Source: Chitinophaga niastensis (GTDB lineage Bacteria; Bacteroidota; Bacteroidia; Chitinophagales; Chitinophagaceae). Taken from it: 64,000 nucleotides of DNA. The position numbers and the translations under genes were made by a program. The stretch is taken from positions 124,001 through 188,000 of the forward strand of contig NZ_PYAW01000004.1 of NCBI RefSeq assembly GCF_003014755.1, given 5' to 3'. The notes under the pieces were generated by a model. It saw nothing but the letters and a program-made list of their open reading frames with translations, did not search any database and was not told where the DNA came from. Below are positions 10,063 through 18,906 of this stretch, one piece after another; position 1 is the first letter of the stretch; each line of letters opens with the position of its first letter.

Positions 10063-10089
10063 CCGGATCCTGTTTGCAGCAGAACCCGG
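10063..10089 (+). terminator. Hairpin between fecR and susC, cluster 1
   Basis: Arms 10063-10072 and 10080-10089 pair over 10 positions with two mismatches around a 7-nt loop, followed by six A residues rather than T. It sits 110 bp after fecR and 80 bp before the susC ATG. It may limit read-through from the regulatory genes or be part of the susC leader. Cluster 2 has a hairpin in the same place. Confidence 0.4.
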
Positions 10090-10169
10090 AAAAAATCAGG
10101 TCATCCAGTATACAACCAGACACTAACAAAAATGACTGTTTAACTTTCAAAACCCAACTACACAAAAGT

Positions 10170-13100
10170 ATGGAAATGCTTGTACACGGCAAAGCCCCTG
10201 TTAAAAGGCGGCTTTTGCCCGCCCAACTGATGTCAATTATGAGATTAACGCCTATCCTGATCCTGATTGCCTCCTTGCATGTAAGTGCGAAAAGCTACTC
10301 CCAGGAGATTACGATTTCCTCCAAAAACATCACCCTGGAAAAGGTCTTTAAGCTGATTGAAGAGCAGACCGGCTTCTCTATTCTCTGGAATGAGAAACTC
10401 CTTGACAAATCGCATACTGTAAGTATTAACGTAAAGGGTGCTTCTTTAACCAGGGTATTAGATATATGCTTCCAGGGGTTGCCATTATCTTACAGGATCA
10501 AGGATAAAGTGGTGCTGATAGGACTAGCCCCCGTCCTCCAGTCAGGAGACACTTCTCACCCATCACACCCACCTATTGATATACATGGGCAAGTGATGAA
10601 TGATAACGGGGAACCGTTACCTGGAGCAACTGTAACAGTAAAAGGAACAGGAAAAGGAACCATCACAAATGCAAAAGGGGAATTTGAGCTGAAAAAAGTG
10701 GAAGGGAATGCTGTTCTCGTTATTACAAGTGTGAATATGGAAACCGTTGAAATGAAGGTGGAAGGAAAAACCTATTTGATTGTAAGTGCGAAACAAAGGA
10801 TCAATGGTTTGGATGAAACAGTGGTAAAGGGTTATTATAATACTACAAAAAGACTGAACACCGGAACAGTCGCTAAAATAAAAGGAGAGGATATACGCAA
10901 ACAGCCTGTTGATAATCCAATCCTTGCATTGGGTGGAAGAATGCCCGGTGTACAGATTACACAGGTAAGTGGAATACCAGGTGCGCCCATGAGCGTGGTA
11001 ATAAGAGGTAAAAGTTCATTAGGCGCGGGATCTGAACCTTTATATGTTATTGATGGAGTGCCTTTTGCTCACTCACTCACCTCACTTACTTTTTCAAGTG
11101 GCGTAAGTGCGCAGTCACTGGATGGATTATCGGGTGCTTCCAATGGTACGAATCCTTTTGTTAGTATTAATCCATCGGATATAGAAAGTATTGAAGTACT
11201 GAAAGATGCGGACGCCACTGCCATTTATGGTTCCAGGGGTGCCAATGGTGTTGTGCTGATCACTACCCGCAAGGCAAAAGCCGGAAAAACTACTGTGGAT
11301 GTAAACTTTTATAGCGGATGGGGAAGGCCTGTGCGCCTGGCTACTATGATGGATACAAAACAATATGTAACCATGCGGAAGGAAGCGTTTAAAAATGACG
11401 GTATCATTCCGACTGCATCGAACGCAACTGATTTGATGGTATGGGATACCACGCGCTATACCGATTGGGGAAAGCTGCTGATCGGCAAGCAGGCCCGCAG
11501 TAATGACGCTCAGGTTCGTTTGTCCGGAGGAAATCAGCAAACGCAGTTTTCCATAGCAACCGGTTATCATCGCGAAACACCGGTGTATTATGGCAACATG
11601 AGCGATACCCGCAGCAGCATACATTCAAATATTATTCACCATTCTACGGATGACAGGTTCTCGGTTGCTCTCTCCGCCAGTTATAGTATGGATAATAACC
11701 ACATAAATACTACCGATCTAACGCAGTTGATCAATACTGTTCCCAATGCTCCATATCCATTGGATTCAAGTGGGAACCTGGTATGGAGAGATCATGGAAT
11801 TAATTTCAGGAACCCGTTAGCTTATATTTTTAGGATATACACGGGCAAAACCGAGAACCTGCTATCCAGCATGAACATGCGTTACAGGATAGCCAAGGGG
11901 TTCTCGGTGAAGGTGGATGCAGGGTATAATTCCGTAAGACTGGACCAGGTCACCACTAATCCCATAAAATCCCAAAGCCCTTATAGTCCATCATTAATAA
12001 GTTCCGCTGAATTTTATAATGGGCTAAGCAGAAACTGGATTATAGAGCCACAGGCAGAATATTCGAATCAATGGGGAAAAGTAAAATTGCAGGTACTGGT
12101 TGGCGGAAGTTTGCAGGATCAAACGAACAGTGGAAACAAGATATCGGGAAGTGATTATGCCAATGACGATTTATTGCTTACTCCGGGATCTGCAGCCGTA
12201 ACAAGTGTGAACAGTAATTATTCAAAATACAATTATGGAGCGATATTCGGCAGGGTGAATTATAATTGGGATGGCAAATACCTGCTGAATGCCTCTGCGC
12301 GCCGTGATGGCTCCAGCAGATTCGGACCTGGCAAACAGTTCGGAAATTTTGGAGCGGTAGGAGCAGCATGGATCTTTTCGCAGGAGAACTTTATGAAGAA
12401 TATTTCTTTCCTGAGTTTTGGTAAGCTGAGGGCAAGCATGGGTGTTACCGGGAATGACAGAATAGGAGATTATGGATTTATTGCCATTTGGGCTCCTACC
12501 ACATCGGCTGTTGCATATCAGGGATCAAACGGGCTTTACCCTCAGAACCTGTTAAATCCTGATTTTGCCTGGGAACGTAACCGCAAATGGGAGGGGGCAA
12601 TTGAGTTGTCTTTTTTAAAAGACAGGATCTATGTAAGCGCTGACTACTATTTGAATAAAACAGATAATCAGCTTACCGATCTTATACTGCCTTCCCAGAC
12701 GGGTTTCACCAGCATAACAGCCAACAGGGATGCCATACTGCAGAATTCAGGATGGGAACTGATGTTAAATACAACCAATGTGCAGGGTAAAAAATTTACC
12801 TGGAGAAGTTCCTTTAACATTACCATTCCCCGCAATAAATTACTGCGGTATCCCGACCTTGAAAATTCCCCTTATGCATCCACATGGTCCATCGGTATGC
12901 CAGTTACTATTAATAAGTCGGTACCTTATCTTGGTGTAGATCCCAAGACAGGTATTCATCAACTGGCGGGCATATCAATTCCTAATGATCTGACAGCCAT
13001 TAATGATCTGGCCCAGCGGAGTTATGGCGGATTGCAAAATACATTTGAATATAAAGGATGGTCACTCGATTTCTTTTTTCATTTTGTAAAACAAAAGGGA

Positions 13101-13487
13101 AAGACCAGCATACAGTTCCAGACACCCGGCACCAGGACCAATCAGCCGATAGAATTGCTGGATCGCTGGCAGAAACCAGGTGACATAACGGATGTACAGC
13201 GCTTTACTACCGCTGGTGCAGCTGCCACTCAGTATAGCTATTATGCAAATTACTCGAGTGCGCGTATCACCGATGCTTCTTTTATACGACTAAGAAATGT
13301 ATCGTTGTCTTACCGTTTTAATCAAAGTATTGCGAAAAAAATAAATGCGGAGACTATCCGTCTTTATTTCCAGGCACAGAACCTGTTTACGTTTACGTCC
13401 TATAAAACAGGAGACCCGGAAACAATGAGCTTCACGTCTATGCCTCCGCTCAGGATGCTGACAGCAGGTATTCAGGTAGTTTTTTAA
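10170..13487 (+). CDS. SusC-type TonB-dependent outer-membrane transducer, cluster 1
   Basis: 1105 residues from ATG 10170; an upstream TTG (10074) is less likely because it falls inside the fecR-susC hairpin. A signal peptide is followed by an STN domain at about 45-115 (NITLEKVFKLIEEQTGF), which contacts FecR. Then come a carboxypeptidase-regulatory-like domain (INDNG-type strand GEPLPGATVTVKGTGKG), a degenerate TonB-box region (ETVVKGYYNTTK) and the plug (MPGVQITQVSGIPGAP, PLYVIDGVPF, SIEVLKDADATAIYGSRGANG). The rest is the 22-strand barrel, ending in an aromatic residue (VVF). SusC imports the ligand bound by SusD. The substrate is not evident; no carbohydrase lies beside it. Confidence 0.96.
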   Translation: MEMLVHGKAPVKRRLLPAQLMSIMRLTPILILIASLHVSAKSYSQEITISSKNITLEKVFKLIEEQTGFSILWNEKLLDKSHTVSINVKGASLTRVLDICFQGLPLSYRIKDKVVLIGLAPVLQSGDTSHPSHPPIDIHGQVMNDNGEPLPGATVTVKGTGKGTITNAKGEFELKKVEGNAVLVITSVNMETVEMKVEGKTYLIVSAKQRINGLDETVVKGYYNTTKRLNTGTVAKIKGEDIRKQPVDNPILALGGRMPGVQITQVSGIPGAPMSVVIRGKSSLGAGSEPLYVIDGVPFAHSLTSLTFSSGVSAQSLDGLSGASNGTNPFVSINPSDIESIEVLKDADATAIYGSRGANGVVLITTRKAKAGKTTVDVNFYSGWGRPVRLATMMDTKQYVTMRKEAFKNDGIIPTASNATDLMVWDTTRYTDWGKLLIGKQARSNDAQVRLSGGNQQTQFSIATGYHRETPVYYGNMSDTRSSIHSNIIHHSTDDRFSVALSASYSMDNNHINTTDLTQLINTVPNAPYPLDSSGNLVWRDHGINFRNPLAYIFRIYTGKTENLLSSMNMRYRIAKGFSVKVDAGYNSVRLDQVTTNPIKSQSPYSPSLISSAEFYNGLSRNWIIEPQAEYSNQWGKVKLQVLVGGSLQDQTNSGNKISGSDYANDDLLLTPGSAAVTSVNSNYSKYNYGAIFGRVNYNWDGKYLLNASARRDGSSRFGPGKQFGNFGAVGAAWIFSQENFMKNISFLSFGKLRASMGVTGNDRIGDYGFIAIWAPTTSAVAYQGSNGLYPQNLLNPDFAWERNRKWEGAIELSFLKDRIYVSADYYLNKTDNQLTDLILPSQTGFTSITANRDAILQNSGWELMLNTTNVQGKKFTWRSSFNITIPRNKLLRYPDLENSPYASTWSIGMPVTINKSVPYLGVDPKTGIHQLAGISIPNDLTAINDLAQRSYGGLQNTFEYKGWSLDFFFHFVKQKGKTSIQFQTPGTRTNQPIELLDRWQKPGDITDVQRFTTAGAAATQYSYYANYSSARITDASFIRLRNVSLSYRFNQSIAKKINAETIRLYFQAQNLFTFTSYKTGDPETMSFTSMPPLRMLTAGIQVVF

Positions 13488-13511
13488 TTGTTCATTATTA
13501 ATAATGTGATC

Positions 13512-14939
13512 ATGAAGTTTATTATAAATATACCTTTCAGATGCGGAAGGCAGCTTTTGGTTTGCCTGACATTAATGGTGTTGATGCCTTCCTGTAAAAA
13601 GTTTGTTGCTTTTGATCCTCCGCCTACATTTACAACAGACGATAAAGTGTTCAATAATGATAAATCGGCTACTGCTGCAATGCTGGCGGTTTATATCGGG
13701 ATGATGAACGATCGGTATGGCAGTAATGGTTCTTTTGTGTGTTTTTCAATGACCGCACTGGGCAGTATGTCGGCCAATGAATTGGTGTGGACGCAAAACA
13801 ACACTACTGCTCCTACATTCCAGCAGTTTGGAGATCATGCCCTGACGCCGGATAATACCTACGTACATGCGTTTTGGTTAGACGGGTACAATTATATTTA
13901 CCAGATCAATGCCATACTTGAAGGGCTGCAAAAATCAACAGGGGTAAGCGCTGGCGTAAAACAGCAGTTAGAAGGCGAAGCCAGGTTTATGCGGGCCTTC
14001 TGTTATTTTTACCTGGTAAACCTGTTCGGCGATGTGCCCCTGGTATTAACTACGGCTTATCAGGGAAACATGATTTTACCGCGTACTTCATCAGATAAAG
14101 TATGGCAACAGATTATAGACGATTTAACTGCTGCAAAGGGCATGCTTACAACAACCTACCCAACTGCAGAAAGGCTGCGGCCCAACCGCTGGACGGCATC
14201 GGCCCTGCTGGCAAGAACTTATTTATATACCGGTAAATGGCCCGAAGCAGAAGCAGCAGCAAATGGCATTATTGCTTCAGGGGACTATGCAACTACCCTG
14301 CCTGCATTAAATACAGTTTTTTTAAAAGGAAGCACCGAGGCCATCTGGCAATTGCAACCTGTACAGGCCAGCGCTAATACGCTGGAAGGTGCTCAGTTTA
14401 TTGTAACGGGTGTTACACAGCCCAATTATGAATTCACTCCCCAGTTGTTGAGTGCTTTTGAACCCGGCGATCAGCGGAAAATTGAATGGATTGGTTATAG
14501 CGATCCTGCCAATCCGGCCTGGGCTTATCCTTCCAAATACAAAGCAGGAGCAGGATCTGTTACAGAATATTACATGGTATTCAGACTTACCGAGCAGTAC
14601 ATGATACGTGCAGAAGCCTGTGCCAGACAAGGGGGGGCTAAATTGCCACAGGCGCTGGCAGATCTGAATGTGATACGTAAACGCGCAGGCGTTCTTCTAT
14701 CTGCCATTACTGATAAGGATGCTTTATTGCTGGCCATAGAACACGAACGCCAGGTAGAGTTTTTTGCAGAATGGGGGCATCGCTGGTTCGATTTAAAACG
14801 TACTGGCAGGGCGGAAGCAATATTAAAACCGCTTTCTCCTCCGGGTAACTGGAAACCTGGCTCCGTTTTATATCCCATCCCTTCTTCGGAAATATCTGCT
14901 GATCCAAAGCTTACTCAAAATGATGCATATGCAAAATAA
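13512..14939 (+). CDS. SusD/RagB-type surface nutrient-binding lipoprotein, cluster 1
   Basis: 475 residues from ATG 13512; a TTG 24 bp earlier is in frame and directly abuts the susC stop, but the ATG gives a normal lipoprotein signal. The lipobox is LMPSC with Cys28. SusD features include GEARFMRAFCYFYLVNLFGDVPLV, the helix-rich TPR-like core (WTASALLARTYLYTGKW) and the C-terminal RAGVLLS / HERQVEFFAEWGHRWFDLKRTG block. SusD forms the lid over SusC and captures the ligand outside the cell. The gene follows susC with only 24 bp between them. It is a little shorter than the usual 500-600 residues. Confidence 0.95.
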   Translation: MKFIINIPFRCGRQLLVCLTLMVLMPSCKKFVAFDPPPTFTTDDKVFNNDKSATAAMLAVYIGMMNDRYGSNGSFVCFSMTALGSMSANELVWTQNNTTAPTFQQFGDHALTPDNTYVHAFWLDGYNYIYQINAILEGLQKSTGVSAGVKQQLEGEARFMRAFCYFYLVNLFGDVPLVLTTAYQGNMILPRTSSDKVWQQIIDDLTAAKGMLTTTYPTAERLRPNRWTASALLARTYLYTGKWPEAEAAANGIIASGDYATTLPALNTVFLKGSTEAIWQLQPVQASANTLEGAQFIVTGVTQPNYEFTPQLLSAFEPGDQRKIEWIGYSDPANPAWAYPSKYKAGAGSVTEYYMVFRLTEQYMIRAEACARQGGAKLPQALADLNVIRKRAGVLLSAITDKDALLLAIEHERQVEFFAEWGHRWFDLKRTGRAEAILKPLSPPGNWKPGSVLYPIPSSEISADPKLTQNDAYAK

Positions 14940-15029
14940 GAAATGATTAAAGTGGTTGATGAGCATACCAAATTACTCCCACTGAAAATTTCCAAATGCA
15001 TATTTTACATAATTCTTAAATCAAAAAAA

Positions 15030-16283
15030 ATGAAGTGGTTTAAAAAAACAACACCTATTTGTCTGGTCTTTTTAGGATTAGCTGGCTCCCCGGTAATTGC
15101 GTATGCACAGGGTATTAATTTCCTTCACAATCTGGATGAAGCGTTAGCTAAAGCTAAGGTGGAAGATAAATTAGTGTTTGTGGACTTTTATACATCATGG
15201 TGTGGACCTTGTAAAGCATTATCGAACGAAGTGTTTCCTTTAGCGGAGGTAGGCAGCTTTTTCAATGCACGCTTTATCAATTGTAAGATACAATGCGACG
15301 ATAAAGGGGTAGGTGTTGAGCTAGGAAAGAAATACCAGGTAAACGCGTACCCTACGCTAATGTTCCTTGATAAGAATGGGGAGATGGTGCATTCAGAAGC
15401 AGATGCTCCTTCAGCCGAAGGGTTGATACAACTTGCAAAAACTGCAATGGATCCGCAAAAGAATTTGCTATCGATTATAAAGGAGTGGAACTCTGGTAAC
15501 CGGGATGAAGCGTTTACGAAAAAATATTTTACGACACTTAAAGAAGCTTACAGAACTGAAAAAGCAACTATTGATTTTAATAGTTATTTCAACAAATTAA
15601 GTGCTGAAGACAAGGTTAAGAAAAGCACTTTCGAATTAATAAAATTACTTGGGATAGCGCCTTTCTCGCCTGTCTTTGAGTACCTGGAAGCTAACCGGAT
15701 ACAGTACATTCAATCAACTGATTCCGGCGAAGTAGATAAATTTGTTGCTACTACTTATCTGGGGTATTTAAGGAATTTGGTCGTCTTTGGAACAAGAGCG
15801 GAGTTCCAGGCGGCCAAGGCAAAATTCAAAGCTAAGAATTACTCATATTTTGAGGAATATTCCATGTTTTGTGGCGTGTTTGAAACAAAAGATAGTACCG
15901 GAAAGGCTGATATAAATAATTACATGCAGCGAGGCACAGCGTTTTTAACAAAATATGGCCGGAATAATGATGCTTATACGCTTTCATTAACCAGTTTATT
16001 GGGTAATTATACAGGAAGGGCAGATGCAGGTGTAGCAGGAATAAAATGGATGGAAGACCTGCTCGAACGAAATCCTGATCCCAACTACTTAAGCGTTTAT
16101 TTTTATATACTTTGGAGAAATTTCCATTTTGATAAAGCGATCGCGGTTGGAAAAGAAATGCGTGCCAATGCTATTAAAGCGGGCGATTCAACAAAAACGA
16201 TTGATGCGCAAATAGCCATGGTAGAAGGTCTTGTGAGTAAAGCTGCTGCAAAAGCACAGGAGGATAAAAATAAAATGAATTAA
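15030..16283 (+). CDS. Exported thioredoxin-fold protein linked to SusCD cluster 1
   Basis: 417 residues from ATG 15030 (an earlier in-frame ATG at 14943 would bury the signal peptide). Signal peptide with cleavage after VIAYAQ, then a thioredoxin domain at about 25-140 with FVDFYTSWCGPCKAL (active site CGPC) and the cis-Pro region AYPTLMFLD. A helical C-terminal half of about 270 residues follows. Such DUF-bearing thioredoxins are periplasmic thiol-disulfide reductases or chaperones and are common next to SusCD pairs that do not degrade glycans. This suggests a peptide or other substrate for cluster 1, which is inference. Confidence 0.88.
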   Translation: MKWFKKTTPICLVFLGLAGSPVIAYAQGINFLHNLDEALAKAKVEDKLVFVDFYTSWCGPCKALSNEVFPLAEVGSFFNARFINCKIQCDDKGVGVELGKKYQVNAYPTLMFLDKNGEMVHSEADAPSAEGLIQLAKTAMDPQKNLLSIIKEWNSGNRDEAFTKKYFTTLKEAYRTEKATIDFNSYFNKLSAEDKVKKSTFELIKLLGIAPFSPVFEYLEANRIQYIQSTDSGEVDKFVATTYLGYLRNLVVFGTRAEFQAAKAKFKAKNYSYFEEYSMFCGVFETKDSTGKADINNYMQRGTAFLTKYGRNNDAYTLSLTSLLGNYTGRADAGVAGIKWMEDLLERNPDPNYLSVYFYILWRNFHFDKAIAVGKEMRANAIKAGDSTKTIDAQIAMVEGLVSKAAAKAQEDKNKMN

Positions 16284-16346
16284 TGTTGCTTTCCAGGTAA
16301 TTTGATACTGAGCCAATCAGTAATTACCTGGATCTGGTGAAGTGGC

Positions 16347-16384
16347 TCTATAAAACAGTACTTTCATCCGCACTGTTTTATAGA
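16347..16384. terminator. 13-bp perfect inverted repeat
   Basis: Arms 16347-16359 and 16372-16384 are perfectly complementary around a 12-nt loop. It lies 63 bp after the thioredoxin gene. The right arm is not followed by a T tract, so termination is possible but unproven; a protein-binding palindrome is an alternative. Confidence 0.45.
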
Positions 16385-16819
16385 ACCATATTGGAGTACA
16401 GCTATTGTCAAAATTTTAGGGGTCATGTTTTTTGTAAGCCCCGCACTGAAAAATCATTCAGCTATGTAGTTTCCAGCGGCGCTATAGAAAGACTGATCAT
16501 TATCAGCGTGGGGAGTAAGCGTAATATCCTTGACGACGATCTGCCAATCGTTCATCCTGGGCGTTAAAGGATAAAATCAGAAATTATTCCAGCTATTTAC
16601 GCTTCTTTTTCAAAGAGCTCCATGTTAATATTGTAAAACTTCTTGAAATTCGTACGAATGTTGTGTATAAATCGCCTTTGTATTTGCGGTTATTTACCAG
16701 GGCAATTTCATAATATTCTTTATTTAAAAGCTATTTACATATTGATTATCATTATAGAATATGCTTTTAAATATCAGGCATGTTAACTATAAACATTGTG
16801 GTTGGCTCTTCAATTTCGA

Positions 16820-16850
16820 TTTGCGAGATCCAGATTTTACTATAACTTTG
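16820..16850 (+). promoter_or_regulatory. Consensus Bacteroidota promoter for the cluster 2 sigma gene
   Basis: TTTG at 16820-16823 and TAACTTTG at 16843-16850 are separated by exactly 19 bp, matching the known -33/-7 consensus of the primary Bacteroidota sigma factor. Transcription would begin near 16856, giving a leader of about 105 nt before the sigma gene at 16962. Confidence 0.7.
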
Positions 16851-16961
16851 ATAGTTACCTCCAGGAAAGAGATAGGTGCCACGGCGTAACCTGTCTTAAA
16901 AATCCGGACTTAATTGGTTTCCAGCCAGTATTGAAAATAATCCAACGAACTATTTTTAAAC

Positions 16962-17546
16962 TTGTTCCAATTGCCTGATTATACTACATATTCGGATATC
17001 GAATTAACAGATTTACTAAAAGCCGGCAAACATGGCGCATTTGCTGAAATTTATAACCGGTACATATTCACGCTGCTAAATCACGCAAATAATAAACTGT
17101 ATGACCGGGAAGAAGCTAAGGATGTTGTTCATGAAGTTTTCACGATGTTGTGGTCTAAACGTGGGAGCTTGCAAATAACTAACCTTTCCGGTTACCTCTA
17201 TACATCCGTTCGGAATATCATATTAAATCAGATCGCTCATAAAAGCGTTCGGGATAAATATATACTTTCGATGGCACATTTTTCAGAACAGGGAAGTATC
17301 AAAACAGATCACCTGATCAGGGAGCATCAACTAAGCGAATTAATAGAAAAGGAGATTGCCGCCCTTCCTGTTAAAATGCGGAATGTCTTTGAATTGAACA
17401 GAAAAAAACATCTAAGTCACAGAGAAATCTCCATAGAATTGAATATTTCTGAACAAACAGTGAGCAAACATATCACAAATGCCCTGAGGATCCTGAGGAC
17501 CAAATTTGGTCTTTACCTTTATTTATGCTGGTTCTTCCACCGCTAA
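16962..17546 (+). CDS. FecI-type ECF sigma factor of SusCD cluster 2
   Basis: 194 residues. Region 2 (AFAEIYNRYIFTLLNHANNK, EEAKDVVHEVFTMLWSKR) and region 4 (IAALPVKMRNVFELNRKKHL, LNISEQTVSKHITNALRILR) are both complete. The frame begins at TTG 16962, with a second TTG at 16971; no ATG precedes region 2. A consensus promoter lies 112 bp upstream. The protein ends in a short hydrophobic tail (YLYLCWFF). fecR follows after 82 bp. Confidence 0.92.
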   Translation: MFQLPDYTTYSDIELTDLLKAGKHGAFAEIYNRYIFTLLNHANNKLYDREEAKDVVHEVFTMLWSKRGSLQITNLSGYLYTSVRNIILNQIAHKSVRDKYILSMAHFSEQGSIKTDHLIREHQLSELIEKEIAALPVKMRNVFELNRKKHLSHREISIELNISEQTVSKHITNALRILRTKFGLYLYLCWFFHR

Positions 17547-17628
17547 ATAAGTTAATTTTATTTTTTTTACCTGTTTGGCCTTACTTACTTGTCTTGTAGA
17601 TAGGCAAAGGATTAAAATCCTTAAAAAT

Positions 17629-18747
17629 ATGCAGGAAAAAGAGATAATTGAAATCCTTCGTAAGTACAAAAGTGGAAAGGCTACGGAAGAAGAAAAAGCC
17701 TTTCTGGAATCCTGGTATTTGCAATACCGGGAACAGGATGAATTAAAATGCGATGCCAGGGATTTATTGCAGGATGCAGCCGAAATCTGGGGAAATCTGC
17801 AAAAACAAACCCCAAAGCCAAAACAATTTATATTATGGCCTCGAATTGCTGCGGCTATGTTAATCCTGATTTTTTTGGGAGGATATCTATTTAGGCGTGA
17901 TACCCCCTTACCCCCACTCCATAAAACCGTTCAACAGCCTATTCTGCCTGGCGGAAACAAGGCAATGCTCACACTGGCCGATGGCACTAAAGTATCCCTA
18001 AACGATGCAAAAAAAGGAGAGATAGCCAACCAGGCGGGAGTAAAGCTTGAAAAAACGGAAGATGGGCAAATTGTTTACACCGTTACCAACTCTGAAGAAT
18101 CATCGGAATTACCTGCGTTTAATACGATAGAGACGCCCAGAGGCGGGCAATTTCAGGTCGACCTGCCTGATGGGTCCAAAGTATGGCTCAACGCCACTTC
18201 CTCCTTAAAATACCCGGTGTACTTTAAAGGTGCAAAAGAAAGGCAGGTAGTGTTAAAAGGTGAAGCTTATTTTGAAATTGCAAAAGATGAAACAAAACCT
18301 TTTATCGTCAAAACTGACGATCAGGAAGTAAGGGTATTGGGAACACATTTCAATATAAACGCTTATGCAGATGAAGCTTCCGTTAGAACAACCTTACTGG
18401 AAGGAAGTGTGCAGGTATCTTCAGATCATGTGACCAAACAAATCAGCCCAGGCCAGCAGACCATCCTTACAAACAAGCATATCAATATCATTGAAACAGA
18501 TGGGCAGATGGCTATTGCCTGGAAAAATGGACAATTCGAATTTGACAATGCGGATATTACATCTGTCATGCGCCAATTATCCCGATGGTATGACATTCAG
18601 GTTATCTACGAAGGCGAAATACCTAAACTGCATTATTCTGGCTCCGTGTCCAGGAACGACGATATATCAGTGATTCTTAGTATGCTCAAAAAGACAGGAA
18701 AGATTAATTTCAAAATTGACAAAAGAAACATTATAGTGAACAAGTAA
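17629..18747 (+). CDS. FecR-type anti-sigma factor of cluster 2
   Basis: 372 residues from ATG 17629, chosen over an in-frame start at 17575 because homology begins at EIIEILRKYKSGKATEEEKA. One transmembrane segment lies at about 69-87. The periplasmic FecR domain shows TPRGGQFQVDLPDGSKVWLN, GEAYFEIAKDETKPF and VLGTHFNINAYADEASVR, followed by the DUF4974 region (ITSVMRQLSRWYDIQV). It would sequester the sigma factor encoded just upstream and read the signal from the STN domain of the SusC encoded just downstream. Confidence 0.94.
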   Translation: MQEKEIIEILRKYKSGKATEEEKAFLESWYLQYREQDELKCDARDLLQDAAEIWGNLQKQTPKPKQFILWPRIAAAMLILIFLGGYLFRRDTPLPPLHKTVQQPILPGGNKAMLTLADGTKVSLNDAKKGEIANQAGVKLEKTEDGQIVYTVTNSEESSELPAFNTIETPRGGQFQVDLPDGSKVWLNATSSLKYPVYFKGAKERQVVLKGEAYFEIAKDETKPFIVKTDDQEVRVLGTHFNINAYADEASVRTTLLEGSVQVSSDHVTKQISPGQQTILTNKHINIIETDGQMAIAWKNGQFEFDNADITSVMRQLSRWYDIQVIYEGEIPKLHYSGSVSRNDDISVILSMLKKTGKINFKIDKRNIIVNK

Positions 18748-18813
18748 TTGGTTATAAAAACAAAAAAAGAAAATAAATAAACAATAAAATCAACCAAATT
18801 TCAACAAAAAAAA

Positions 18814-18845
18814 TAGCCGCAGAATGAGCCAACATTCTACGGCTA
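18814..18845 (+). terminator. Hairpin between fecR and susC, cluster 2
   Basis: Arms 18814-18826 and 18833-18845 pair over 13 positions with a single C-A mismatch and a 6-nt loop. It lies 66 bp after fecR and 61 bp before susC, mirroring the cluster 1 hairpin. No T tract follows. Confidence 0.5.
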
Positions 18846-18906
18846 AGGCTTAAAACAATTCATTAAATCTAATGAATCAAATTAAAAACTAACCTAAATC
18901 TAAGGT

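Larger units (their letters stand above)
16284..16961. other. Intergenic region between clusters 1 and 2
   Basis: No convincing gene is present in these 678 bp. They hold a 13-bp perfect inverted repeat at 16347-16384 and a consensus promoter at 16820-16850. A 76-codon frame at 16337-16567 overlaps the inverted repeat and lacks any recognisable protein character. Confidence 0.6.

Noticed and set aside
10074-10169. TTG-initiated extension of the cluster 1 susC gene
   Set aside because: The start falls inside the fecR-susC hairpin and the added residues are polar and unlike a SusC leader; ATG 10170 is preferred.
16337-16567. 76-codon plus-strand frame
   Set aside because: It spans a perfect inverted repeat, lacks conserved features and has no usable neighbours.
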